Shown here: positions 54,641 to 64,000 of the stretch, piece after piece
How the letters are laid out: each line of letters begins with the position of its first letter
Position numbering within the stretch: the stretch's first letter is position 1
DNA from: Bugulina stolonifera
Taxonomy: Eukaryota; Bryozoa; Gymnolaemata; Cheilostomatida; Bugulidae
NCBI GenBank assembly: GCA_935421135.1
Contig: OW285191.1
Location: 14,263,700-14,327,699, forward strand
DNA: 64,000 bases
Direction: 5' to 3'
Made by a program: the position numbers and the translations under genes
Notes under the pieces: model-generated
Databases searched by the model: none
Told to the model about the DNA's origin: nothing
What the model saw: the letters and a program-made list of their open reading frames with translations, nothing else

Positions 54641-55720
54641 TTAGCCCTTGGACTGTTCCCCTTCCTCCTCGCTGACCTCATCCAGCAGGTCGCTCAGACT
54701 CTCTCCGGGGCCCGAAGTACCAGTCCCTCCGACCTGCTCACCTGACTCTGCCAAAAGGCTTTCAGGGTCTTGCGTTGTCAGATCAGGACCTTCCCTCGAC
54801 TCCTGAGGATCCTCGACGTCCATGGCCGTCTCGGTCGCCCAGGAGGTCCCAGTGTCAGTTTGAACTTCATCCACTGAGAGACTCGTAGACACCTCAGTGT
54901 CAGCCTTAGCTTCATTCACTGAGCTGTTTTCACTTTTACCGTTTTTCTCATTGCTCTTTCCACCACTGCTAGCCTCACTAGCTTTGTTGGAACTGTCTAC
55001 TCTGCTGGTTCCACCAGCCGCACCCTGGTCTGCCTTACTAGTGCCCTGGTCCGTGGTGGTAGCCACTACCCGGCGCTTTCTGGCAACCTCAATCTCATTG
55101 ACCACCTCCATAACTCTCTTGAGAGGGCCCGAGAGGTGTTTAGCCTCTTCTCGATCCTTCAAGAGGTTATTCCTCTCTCTCGTCAACTCTGCCAACCTCC
55201 TATTATACTCGGCATCGAGTTCATGTTTCCTGGCTTCAAGATCAGCCAACTGGTCATCATAATACCTGGGGGTGGCCAGCTGGCTAAACCTGGACATGTC
55301 GGCCACCATTTCCCTGACACGATCGACCAAGGTTAGACCGGGGTCAATCATCTCGGGAACCTTGTTATGGCATTGGGCCGCTTGAGCAAACGACCTTTCA
55401 GCTCTGGTAGCAGATGATACTGCTGTGCCACCACTGGCCTGGCTTGCCGCCTGGGAGTAGGATCTCCCCTGTTGTGCAGTATAAACTTTACTAGTGCTTT
55501 CAGTAGCAACACTCTTACCCGTCTGCATCTTTGTAGGACAAGCGATCTGCTTGTGGCCTAGCTGGTGGCAGTAACGGCATCGGGGACTAGGGCAGACTGT
55601 AGACAGGTGCCCTTTTAACCCACACGCTGTGCAGTTGGCCATTGGACATGACATCGTAGGATGGTCTTCTGATCGGCAGAACGAGCAGCCGAAGCTGGCC
55701 GCCCTCTTCTTTCCAGACAT
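54641..55720 (-). CDS. Extra ORF after pol: triple zinc-knuckle, coiled-coil protein of the retroelement
   Basis: 359 residues located between pol and the 3' LTR, where env-like genes sit. Three CCHC knuckles at C12-C15-H20-C25, C30-C33-H38-C43 and C48-C51-H56-C61. Next come a Ser/Ala/Gln-rich linker, a charged heptad-like region at about 152-196 (QLADLEARKHELDAEYNRRL) that should form a coiled coil, a basic patch ARKRR, and a long Ser/Thr/Glu-rich acidic tail. No signal peptide or membrane segment, so it is not an envelope protein. It resembles a nucleocapsid-type RNA-binding protein. The frame is intact. Whether it replaces or supplements Gag cannot be told because the gag region of this copy is deleted. 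Confidence 0.8.
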   Translation of the reverse strand: MSGKKRAASFGCSFCRSEDHPTMSCPMANCTACGLKGHLSTVCPSPRCRYCHQLGHKQIACPTKMQTGKSVATESTSKVYTAQQGRSYSQAASQASGGTAVSSATRAERSFAQAAQCHNKVPEMIDPGLTLVDRVREMVADMSRFSQLATPRYYDDQLADLEARKHELDAEYNRRLAELTRERNNLLKDREEAKHLSGPLKRVMEVVNEIEVARKRRVVATTTDQGTSKADQGAAGGTSRVDSSNKASEASSGGKSNEKNGKSENSSVNEAKADTEVSTSLSVDEVQTDTGTSWATETAMDVEDPQESREGPDLTTQDPESLLAESGEQVGGTGTSGPGESLSDLLDEVSEEEGEQSKG

Positions 55721-55841
55721 ACTACAACATAAAGAACAATTAGCAACGCTATAACGTGGTGAACATTTCAGACATACTACAGTGGATAACGAAGCTAATG
55801 CGTAATAAACATTTTAGTGTCACTGCGTCATAAATACAGTT

Positions 55842-58586
55842 TTAGTAATACTGATAGACGTCCCGGTTTGGGCGTTTCACTGTTCTTCCGTACCTAGTGC
55901 GGGTCTCGGGTTCCGATGTTCCTGGTTCTGCAATGGTCTGGGGTTCGGTCAGGTCTGGGGGTTCATTAGTACCTCCAGAGGTTTGAGTCCCGGAGGAGGT
56001 TTCCCCACTAGTAGGGGCATTTTCTTCCATTCTCTGCTGGCTTTCTGTTTCGAGATACTGGTTATGGCTAGCCACTAGGTCAGTGTTCTCGTCTTCGGCC
56101 TGATTTTCCGGCACCTGTACGTCTGTGTCGGTTTCTAGATGTTCCGCCTCGTTTTCTGAGGCTCTATTTTCTTCAGAGTTTTCGTTTGGACGGGGTATCG
56201 TGTTAGAGTTCTGGGCTTCGCTCTCAAGCTCTAGAGCGTCTGTGCCCTCGAGCTCATAGTGAGCTGAGTTCCCAGGGACTCCTTCAGCATAACTGCCTTC
56301 ATGAGTCCCCTCTAAGGAGAACAGATGTTTGCGGTTACGTCTAACTTCACCGTCTCCCACCTTCACCCAGTAGCTATCTGGGTGCTGGTCTTTTCTGACG
56401 ACGAATCCTTCTTTCCCCGTATCCGTCGGGGCTTTGATCCACACTCTTTCCCCTATCGCCAACTCATGTTGGGGTTTTGCTCGGTGCTTAAGTTCCCATT
56501 TCTCCCTTGCTGCCGCTTTCCTTTCGTTTTCTGACCTCTCAAACAGCTCATAGTCCACTGGACTGTTCTCTGGCTTACCCAGGCTGGACCTAACGGCCCT
56601 TGCAAACATCAGTTGACCCGGGGAAAATCCCGACTCCAGAGGGGTCGTTCTGTAAGCTAATAAAGCGGCGTCCTTATCACCCCCTCCGGACCACAGTCTT
56701 TTCACCGTCCCGACTGCTCTCTCTGCGAGGCCATTAGAATGGGGATATCTAGGGCTGCTGGTGTCATGAGTAAACCCCCAGCTGTTAGAAAAATCCCGCA
56801 TCCTTTCACTCACAAAGCATCTCCCATTATCGCTACGGAGGTTTGTAGGTACCCCATAGCATGCAAATATTCGTTTTAGTTCCCTAACCACGGAATTTGA
56901 AGATTGGTCCTCAAGCCTGACGGTTTCTATCCAACGGCTATAGTAGTCAACAACTATTAGGAAATTCTCTTGATCAAATACAAACAGGTCTGCGGCAACT
57001 TGTTCCCAGGGTCCGTTTGGTAGGGGCTGATCGACTACTGGTTGGTGCCTGACCCCAGCCCGCTTAATACAGACCTCGCATGTGGCAACAAAGTTCTCAA
57101 TGTCGCTAGATACTGTAGGCCACCAGAACAGCTGACGGGCCCGCCTTCTGCATTTTTCAACGCCTTGATGCCCTTCGTGGCATCTTCTCAGATATTCTAG
57201 TCTGAGGCCTGATGGCACGTACACCTTAGAGCCAAACATTATTATGTTTCCGCAGGCGGTCAGGCTGAATCTGCTGCTGTACAGCTTTTGCAGTTCTTCG
57301 CAGGCCTGTTGATGGTCATAATCGGACCATTCGGACTGTAGCAGCATCAAGCAATTGGAAGCGACCTTGTCCTTGTATAAGGCCGTTACCAGTTCGGTTT
57401 CTCTCACGTCGTCTAACAAGTGTTCCCTTATATAGTTACACACATATTGTTCCATTAGGTTGCTGCCTACAATGTCTTCATCCGTGCACTCCATATCTAT
57501 TGGTCTACTAAGTAGGTCGGCTATATACATTTTTGATCCTGGTGTATGGAAGATTCCATATCCGTATCTCATTAACCTTAATTTGAATCGTTGTACCCTT
57601 AGCGGCAACTTGGATAAATCCTTTTCACCTAGCAGGGCTACCAGCCCCTTGTGATCAGTCTCTAACTCAAATTCTCGGCCTACCAGATAATAATCGAATT
57701 TCTCACAGGCCCATGTAAGGGCGAGGGCTTCTTTTTCGATCATCGCATACTTCTGTTCTGCCATGGTCAGCTTCCTGGAAGCATACTCTACCGGCTGCCA
57801 AGCACCGTATTCATTTTCTTGTAGTAGGACCGCCCCAATGGCACCTTTACTCGAGTCAGCCGACACCCTATGCCTTCTTGCTAAATCAAAACTAGCCAGG
57901 ATGGGCAATCGGGACATTTCCGCCTTTATTTCGTTGAAGGCGTTTCCCTGACTGTCTCCCCAATACCACTCCGACTTCTGTCCGGTGACGGAGTTGATCG
58001 GGACTGCTAGTGAAGCCAATCGTCCGCTGAACTTACTCAGATAGTTGACCATTCCCATAAACCTTCTAGCCTCCTTCTTGGTGGTAGGAGGCTTCATGTT
58101 TAGGACTGCTTCGACCTTTTTCGGGTCTGGTTTCACTCCTTGAGCACTAATGATATGTCCCAAGAAACTAATTTCATTTCGGGCAAATTCACATTTCTGT
58201 TTTTTCAGTGTCATCCCTGCCTCTAGGACCCGGTCAAGCACAAGGTGCAACCTCTTCCAGTGCTCGGCCGCGTCTTTTCCGAACACCAAAATGTCATCCA
58301 TTAGGCATATCACTCCTTCTAACCCGCACAGGATCTTTTCCATTGACCGCTGGAAGAACTCTGGAGCAGAGGAGATGCCGAAAGGCATTCTCTTGAAACA
58401 GAATCTTCCCCACGGGGTAATGAAAGTCGTCAACAGCCTACTTTCGGGGTCCAAGCGCACTTGCCAAAACCCAGAGTTGGCATCGAGCTTGGAAAAGACC
58501 CTCCCTTCCGACAGTCTGGCCAACATGTCGCTGACCCTCGGGAGAGGGTAGGTTTCTCTTTTCACACTCTTGTTCAGCCACGTCAC
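55842..58586 (-). CDS. pol: Pol polyprotein, 5'-truncated within RT (RT-RH-IN)
   Basis: 914 open codons, truncated at its start. It begins inside the RT fingers (TWLNKSVKRETYPLPRV). It keeps LDANSGFWQVRL at about 34-45, the catalytic MDD at 96-98, RNase H (ASRKLT, TDHKGL), the integrase HHCC finger (HEGHQGVEKCRRRARQ then CEVCIKRA), and the integrase core (DYYSRW, SDNGRCFVS, SNGLAERAVGTVKRL). The C-terminal 160 residues are Glu/Asn/Thr-rich. The protease and N-terminal RT are gone and the first codon is GTG, so the ORF is a remnant and cannot make a working RT on its own. No stops or frameshifts otherwise, implying a fairly recent deletion. Confidence 0.9.
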   Translation of the reverse strand: MTWLNKSVKRETYPLPRVSDMLARLSEGRVFSKLDANSGFWQVRLDPESRLLTTFITPWGRFCFKRMPFGISSAPEFFQRSMEKILCGLEGVICLMDDILVFGKDAAEHWKRLHLVLDRVLEAGMTLKKQKCEFARNEISFLGHIISAQGVKPDPKKVEAVLNMKPPTTKKEARRFMGMVNYLSKFSGRLASLAVPINSVTGQKSEWYWGDSQGNAFNEIKAEMSRLPILASFDLARRHRVSADSSKGAIGAVLLQENEYGAWQPVEYASRKLTMAEQKYAMIEKEALALTWACEKFDYYLVGREFELETDHKGLVALLGEKDLSKLPLRVQRFKLRLMRYGYGIFHTPGSKMYIADLLSRPIDMECTDEDIVGSNLMEQYVCNYIREHLLDDVRETELVTALYKDKVASNCLMLLQSEWSDYDHQQACEELQKLYSSRFSLTACGNIIMFGSKVYVPSGLRLEYLRRCHEGHQGVEKCRRRARQLFWWPTVSSDIENFVATCEVCIKRAGVRHQPVVDQPLPNGPWEQVAADLFVFDQENFLIVVDYYSRWIETVRLEDQSSNSVVRELKRIFACYGVPTNLRSDNGRCFVSERMRDFSNSWGFTHDTSSPRYPHSNGLAERAVGTVKRLWSGGGDKDAALLAYRTTPLESGFSPGQLMFARAVRSSLGKPENSPVDYELFERSENERKAAAREKWELKHRAKPQHELAIGERVWIKAPTDTGKEGFVVRKDQHPDSYWVKVGDGEVRRNRKHLFSLEGTHEGSYAEGVPGNSAHYELEGTDALELESEAQNSNTIPRPNENSEENRASENEAEHLETDTDVQVPENQAEDENTDLVASHNQYLETESQQRMEENAPTSGETSSGTQTSGGTNEPPDLTEPQTIAEPGTSEPETRTRYGRTVKRPNRDVYQYY

Positions 58587-58630
58587 TTCCGCTATTCGCC
58601 AAACCCGTTGACGTCTAGCATCACATTACA
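58580..58630 (-). repeat. 51-bp remnant of the 5' LTR
   Basis: Identical by eye to the first 51 bp of the LTR at 54435-54485. It ends at the shared hexamer TGACGT, where it joins the RT coding sequence. Confidence 0.9.
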
Positions 58631-59429
58631 CCTCGCATGAAAAATACCAAACATAAATAGAAGAAGACAATTATATTATTCACTATTATCTGGTACAATA
58701 TTATGTAAGCACGCTGCAATGCATAAGCCTGTAGCTACCCAAATCAGTTACTGTTGTGGTATATAACATGTATGATTAGCTACTAAATGTTTGAAACTAT
58801 TCTTACCAGCTACCATGTTGTTCTCATGTGATGTAATGCTAGAGAGATAGCCAGAGGGAAACTTGTAGGAGAATCTACAATCTTTAAGTGCTTAGTGGAG
58901 AATAAAAATATGGTTTATTAGCAAAAAAATTAAATGTGACATCTGGAGATTTGACTCAGAAAACTACAATGTACCGACATATTATAATCTAGTAGATTAT
59001 AGCTAGACATATTGTTTAGTGCTTCATGGTAACTGTTAGCCAGCTGGAAATCATAGTCTCTTCCTTCAAAACAAGCATTTTCGAAATGTGCATTTCTCTA
59101 ATCACACTGCTTACCTGACAATTTTTAAAATGTTCCTTTAGGAACGCCTCCTGGGCTTTGCAGTTTAAAGTAACCATTGAACTGAAATTCAATAAAATAA
59201 CTATGAAAATTATCTCTGAACATCTTTTAAAATAAATCATTTTTAAATTATTTGTAACTCTGAAGATACTTCATAACACAGCAATGTAAAATAACATTAT
59301 TGTTTTATTAATTTGGAGGTTTGAGTTTCGATTATTCTAATGTGGTCAAGACATACGAACATAGGTTTGCAATCTGCTCTGGTGTGAAAGTAGATATACA
59401 GATTGAACTCATCAAACAATAAGCATTCT

Positions 59430-59546
59430 CAACACTCTTTCAACACTTTTTCAACACTTTTTCAACACTTTTTCAACACTTTTTCAACACTTTTTTAACA
59501 CTTTTTCAACACTTTTTCAACACTTTTTCAACACTTTTTCAACACT
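59430..59546. repeat. 11-bp minisatellite
   Basis: About ten units of CAACACTTTTT, with one variant carrying TTTTTT and AACAC. Uninterrupted otherwise. Confidence 0.9.
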
Positions 59547-61672
59547 CAATAAGCCTCTTAGACTGGCTCATACCTCTTATACATGTAGGTGCAAATTGCT
59601 GTACTGGTTGTACATGTTTCTAGGTTTTACCCTTTGACATCAGAAGCACACTTCATACCCGTTAATGAACATTACAAAACTTAAGCTATGAACAAAGGAC
59701 AAGGGAAATATTAAATTTATATCACTTCCCTAATTTCATTGTAGTTGGATTTATCTACACGTCCCATCTTTTAATGCTCAATTAAACCCACCAGACAAAG
59801 TGAATAAATGTATGGCACGCCTTCCATCGCCATTGTTACTAGTTTTTAAATAAAAAAGAGCAAAATTTAATTGTTACCTTCTTGGGTATTATCCTCTGTT
59901 ACTTTTAAGTATAATTCAGGATTTAAGAGATCAACTAAAATGAACCTTTTGTAAATTTTTTGCATGAGCTAAAAAACTGGGACTGTTGTTTCGTATGAAG
60001 CCTCAGCTCCATCAAAGCAGTTATGAAATGGTTGTGAGGTCAGTCTCAACCTCTGGAGATCAAGGCTGGAAGTTTTGAGATTGTTAGATGTCCAGTAAAA
60101 CATTTGAACAGTTTATAAAACAGCATTGTTATAATGCGTTACATAATGGTTTTACAAACAACAAGACCTATTGCAGCATAGGATGTAAACTATGCGATTA
60201 TACATAATATTTCAAAATTGTTGAAATTTGATTGAGTCAGTTTCGTGATCTCAAAGTTCCGCGACCAACTTTCCCGCCATCCTTTCCAATAACCGTTGCA
60301 ATGGCGCAAATTTGCATGAACCTTATATTATGTGTGATAGCTTATTTAGAGCGGCAGTAAGAAAGCGCTGCTGATTGGTTCGAGGTGTGCCAATAGGAAT
60401 AGAGAATTTCAGTGTAAGGTAGAATAACTCTTTGTTTCATCAAGACCGTATTTCTAGGTGGGAAGGGGCAGATTTTGGCCAAAGAGATCCACCTTCCCTT
60501 CCACTGTCTTTGCATATTCATGGTGTCTACGGATGGTAATTTCAATACAGTGTATTACACTAAACCTCTATTAAGATCTCATTAAGCAAGGCACAAAGCT
60601 AAGCAGATATAAAAGTAGGAGGTGTTAGCTGAACAAATAGAGTAATAAACAGCCTGCCATATATGGATACTTACATATTTTTGGTTAGAAATCTGGTAAC
60701 ATGGCAAATGTAGATCACAGTTCAAGGTAGCCGTGGCAACAATATCCCTCAACCAATCAGAACAATCCAATTGTTTTTCAAGCTTTTCTTGAAACAATTA
60801 CCTATTATTGTTTGGTGGTAAAGACACATTGTTGACTGTGGATTAGGTGTGCATTGTACTGTTGGTTCCTCCATTGGTTACATCACTCTTGTCTAGGTCT
60901 GTGGATGTACAGAAGGTGGGCATGAGATGGTGAGAGATATAGCTACTATACTCTCTGGTTCCAGCTGCCAACGGGCATTCCCACCACTCTATCTGTCAAA
61001 TTGTAAGTATTACAGATACACATGTAAGATAATATATTATCACAAACCATTATAATGTAACAATAATTATTGTATGAATGTATTGTATAAATATCAGTAT
61101 TTCTAGTAAAACCGAAACACATACTATATTTATGTATACATACATACATGTAGTTTGTATGAGTATAAAAATAATGCACAATAGATACACACTATATAAT
61201 ATCTACATGGGTGATGTTGTATACAGTTTCACGTTTGTTGTAACTGTCATATCAAATGAAGTGCTATGCAGGTTATAGTGGGCAAAACGTTGAGTTATGA
61301 GTCGATGTGCATAGCTGAGAGTAATGTGTAATGTGATTAGTGTATCATATACTACTTTCAAAATTTTAGACAAAGTGGTGTCGCTGTGGTAGCTATGAAG
61401 GAAAAACATTCACAGTTGACCGGTCCTGTTGACCAATAAATGTACATATTGTATGTTTTCAATAGACTGCTGCACTATTAAAGCTTACTATTATTAGGAA
61501 ATAAGTTACTCAAGTTTATAGTTTGACAGTGAATGAATTTAAGGTGGTACTTCTGGTAGGTAGTATACCAACTCCAGGATATTTCGACAGAGTAATGCAC
61601 ACATTGAAGTAGATAACTCCTAGGGCGGCAAGTGAGCAAGCGTTGAAGCTCAGAAGTTGTGATGAGTGTGCG

Positions 61673-61762
61673 GTAGCCTCGCTGGCAGACATATTGGTAG
61701 AGGGATGTTAGGGATAGTAGCCTCGCTGGCAGACATATTGGCAGAGGGATGTTAGGGATAGT
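61673..61762. repeat. 45-bp direct duplication
   Basis: Two adjacent copies of a segment beginning GTAGCCTCGCTGGCAGACAT and ending GATGTTAGGGATA, differing at one base (GGTAGAGG against GGCAGAGG). Confidence 0.85.
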
Positions 61763-62675
61763 AGCCGTTATATGTTACCAGCTCTGTCAACCTATTCTCA
61801 AGATTAGCAATACACACATCGGTAAGATGGTCTCACAGGTATTTTGCCATAGCAAATTCCTTAGTTATTAATTGGGATTTCTATGAAATGTCAAGTCATT
61901 GTCACATGGCATTTACGGTACTAAAATTTAGTGCTATACCAGTCAATCACCTTGAATCATCAACAGTAATGTTTATTGTGGGAAAGAGACTATTGGCAAA
62001 AAGAAGTTTGCAACTGAATATTTAGCAACTGATAGTTCCAATTTTATTCGGGTATATTTTCCAACTTGGTTTGCTTGGTTTTCTGACTTGTCACCTGATT
62101 TATACACAAGTTATGTACAAACAGAAGTGCAGTTGGGGGCCATTCTAAACACCCTCTACTTCTGTTACTCGGGTGGCATGGATCCTCATAGTTACCACTC
62201 TCACCAATATAAATCTACTACTAGTATTTTACATAACTATTTAAATTAGGGATATGTTAGAACTATTTTGCTGTGGGTAGTTATAAGCGACCAGGTATTT
62301 TATCATCTGAATCATCCTGTCTCCATAATTAGAACTGTGCCAAATGATGAAAATAGTTGGTAATAGATAGTCATTTAAATCATGAATATTTATTTTTTGT
62401 CTTGACTCCTAATTTCAATTAAGACCAGCTACCTACAGTTAATTATTCTTTTGAAATTTAGCTGAGCTCATTGTATTTAATGGTAATTAATTCCGCCTTT
62501 CCGTAAGGTAGACTAGCTCTACTAGCTGGTTGCTGTTTGATCTGGAAGACAAACAGTTCACCTCCACGAACTCATCGTAGCTTAGATGTACATGTAGATG
62601 TAGATGTATTTACATTGCATTGTTACGATGTTATCACAAGGTTGCAAAATATGACGAAGGCATATAATACCATTG

Positions 62676-62722
62676 CGTTATAGCACATGGTGTGCGTCGT
62701 TATAGCACATGGTGTGCGTCGT
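62676..62722. repeat. 24-bp direct duplication
   Basis: GTTATAGCACATGGTGTGCG followed by TC is present twice in tandem. Confidence 0.85.
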
Positions 62723-63884
62723 TCTTCTCTTCTTTGGAGGACAAGTCCGGTTGTACATGTAATATACAGAATTGGTTATAACATACTGAGTGGGATTATA
62801 CAGCATTTATATCTGTCATAATACCAGATTAGACACACTGTAACTCTATCACTGTACCATTCAACTGTCTGCCACAATTACATAACCATTAGCTGTCTTA
62901 CAAAACAATCGTAGCTTGTACAGTATAATCATATTGTATTTTATTACAAGATACTAAGCTGTCATATTAAGACTTGTAATGCTACATCTTCCTGTATTGC
63001 AATATTGTATTACAATACAAAAGGAATTTTTGTTATACATATAATATGTTCTATCTAATATAAATTATGGACGTAGATGTATGCGTTTATTGCCTGTTTT
63101 GCGAGACACAATAACAACATAATAATATTATTTAATTGGTTGTGACTATTTTGCTTGTATAACTCAAAGATAACCATGAAAATTTAATATAATACCTATT
63201 AGCATTTTAGTCTATTTCCGACTATTCTAATCAAAATGTGGATGCAATTTACAAGTAATGGCTAAGGAAGGGTGTAAACCAGGGTTCAGCTTCAAGGAAG
63301 TGATGAAATAGCATAAACATTGAATAATCACTGTCAACTGGTAAAGCATAAAATATGTTTTGCTAGGGATTGATTCAATTTACTCGAAGCCAGAACTTGG
63401 TTAGAGCCCAAAAAGAGACATTTATCATAGATGTATGCTTTGACAGCGCTAGGTTAGAAGAGAACAGTAAAGTATGATAGCCTTTGTTCTTCGTCAAAAT
63501 AGAAGTAGGAGGGGTCGTTTTGCTTTATTTATGTATTTTTAGGCAATACTCAACCCCAATTGTATAAACTGCAAGCAAGAATCTCAGTTTATGGAGATAG
63601 TACACATAACTATTATACCTACAATGTAACTGTAGGGCTGATGCACATACATGTCATGTGCTGTTCACATTTTCGCTCATCGCTAGCGAACAGTGACAGA
63701 GCTGTCAGCTAAACACAATAGTAAGATATTGTGGCACTGCACTGCATTGCAAATGTGTGCCTCTCTATCTACTATTGTTGTTACCTTGTAACTGTGTCAC
63801 TGTGTCACTGAGAGTGGGCGACAATCTGAACAGTGAAATGTGAATGCTACGGTAAAATAAACCAATTTGCTGTCTGTTATAGAA

Positions 63885-64000
63885 ATGGCTACCGATGTGG
63901 ATATAGCAAGTAGTCACACAACTCCAAATTATACACCTGGACTACCCACAGAGACATTTACGAAAGAAAGTTTGGAGATTAATAAAGCAGGATATCTGTC
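63885..64000 (+). CDS. First coding exon of an unidentified gene, 3' partial
   Basis: ATG at 63885, two bases after an acceptor (CTGTTATAG), so the 5' UTR is spliced. Thirty-eight codons are open to the window edge, starting MATDVDIASSHTTPNYTPGL and continuing with a Thr/Glu/Lys-rich stretch. No signal peptide or known domain is visible in this part. Family unknown. Confidence 0.6.
   Translation, partial: MATDVDIASSHTTPNYTPGLPTETFTKESLEINKAGYL

Larger units (their letters stand above)
54273..58630 (-). mobile_element. Internally deleted Ty3/Gypsy-type LTR retrotransposon
   Basis: Runs on the minus strand. Intact 3' LTR at 54273-54485 (213 bp; begins TGTAATG, ends TTAACA in element orientation), preceded by a purine tract (54486-54501). 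At the other end only the first 51 bp of the 5' LTR survive (58580-58630), fused directly into the reverse transcriptase coding region. A 5-bp target duplication CCTCG flanks the whole (54268-54272 and 58631-58635). The deletion therefore removed the rest of the 5' LTR, primer site, gag, protease and the start of RT after insertion or in the parent copy. Confidence 0.93.
58636..63884. other. Mostly unassigned region with scattered coding-like fragments
   Basis: About 5.2 kb. Three minus-strand fragments have coding-like composition with donor sites: 58870-58803 (SYKFPSGYLSSITSHENNMV), 59184-59118 (TLNCKAQEAFLKEHFKNCQ) and about 60780-60672 (DWLRDIVATATLNCDLHLPC). Their phases do not join to each other directly, so no gene model is offered. 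On the plus strand 60896-61010 and 61371-61430 are open next to splice-like signals but also do not fit in phase. Repeats are listed separately. Confidence 0.35.

Noticed and set aside
54897..55262. 121-residue ORF opposite the retroelement's third ORF
   Set aside because: Shadow of the minus-strand ORF; its Leu/Ser-rich composition results from the other strand's codons.
60896..61437. Plus-strand cysteine-containing open stretches at 60896-61010 and 61371-61430
   Set aside because: The donor leaves one base, which throws the second segment into a frame with an early stop, so the two do not form one gene.

Overview
This is an AT-rich, intron-rich metazoan nuclear window. Split genes with GT-AG introns, a SIX-class homeobox gene, a testis-type kinase, a Gal-3-O-sulfotransferase and Ty3/Gypsy retroelements rule out a prokaryote. 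Compact genes with short introns, a plain SIX1/2-type gene and sulfotransferase plus lineage-specific membrane genes suggest an early-branching animal, most likely a demosponge. That placement is inference.

Layout. 1-1562 (+): last three exons of PPP4R3 (PP4 regulatory subunit 3). 5411-12297 (+): a complete 8-exon galactose-3-O-sulfotransferase-like gene of 502 codons. 13220-14423 (+): a possible small gene overlapping, antisense, the 3' part of a testis-specific serine kinase-like gene (13806-16962, -; 5 exons, 286 aa) whose introns hold two related MITEs. 19108-24715 (-): a complete 6-exon SIX1/2-type homeobox gene (277 aa). 25610-25852: a TAGG microsatellite. 28455-37892 (-): POLR2I (RPB9), 4 exons, 129 aa. 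Its first intron is inflated to about 8.1 kb by an LTR retrotransposon (29940-34374; LTRs that read as identical; TSD CTAAT) and a 2.4-kb TIR element (34631-37058). 39190-40682 (+): MORN2-like gene. 40100-52290: a three-copy segmental tandem duplication. Each unit has a (-) gene for an unrecognised multi-pass membrane protein and a copy of the last MORN2 exon. The introns of copies 2 and 3 carry different small transposons, with empty sites in the sister copies. 52784-53821 (+): a possible micro-exon gene. 54273-58630 (-): a second Gypsy element (TSD CCTCG) with an internal deletion of its 5' part and an extra zinc-knuckle ORF after pol. 58636-63884: little that can be assigned. 63885-64000 (+): first coding exon of a gene that runs off the window.

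The cellular genes are not a pathway. They span phosphatase regulation, Golgi sulfation, sperm or cilium-linked functions (TSSK, MORN2), development (SIX) and transcription (POLR2I). The most unusual content is the triplicated orphan membrane-protein locus, the unusual ORF after pol in the second retroelement, and the density of datable mobile-element insertions. Exon coordinates were assembled by hand from splice signals and reading phase. No alignment or transcript data were used.
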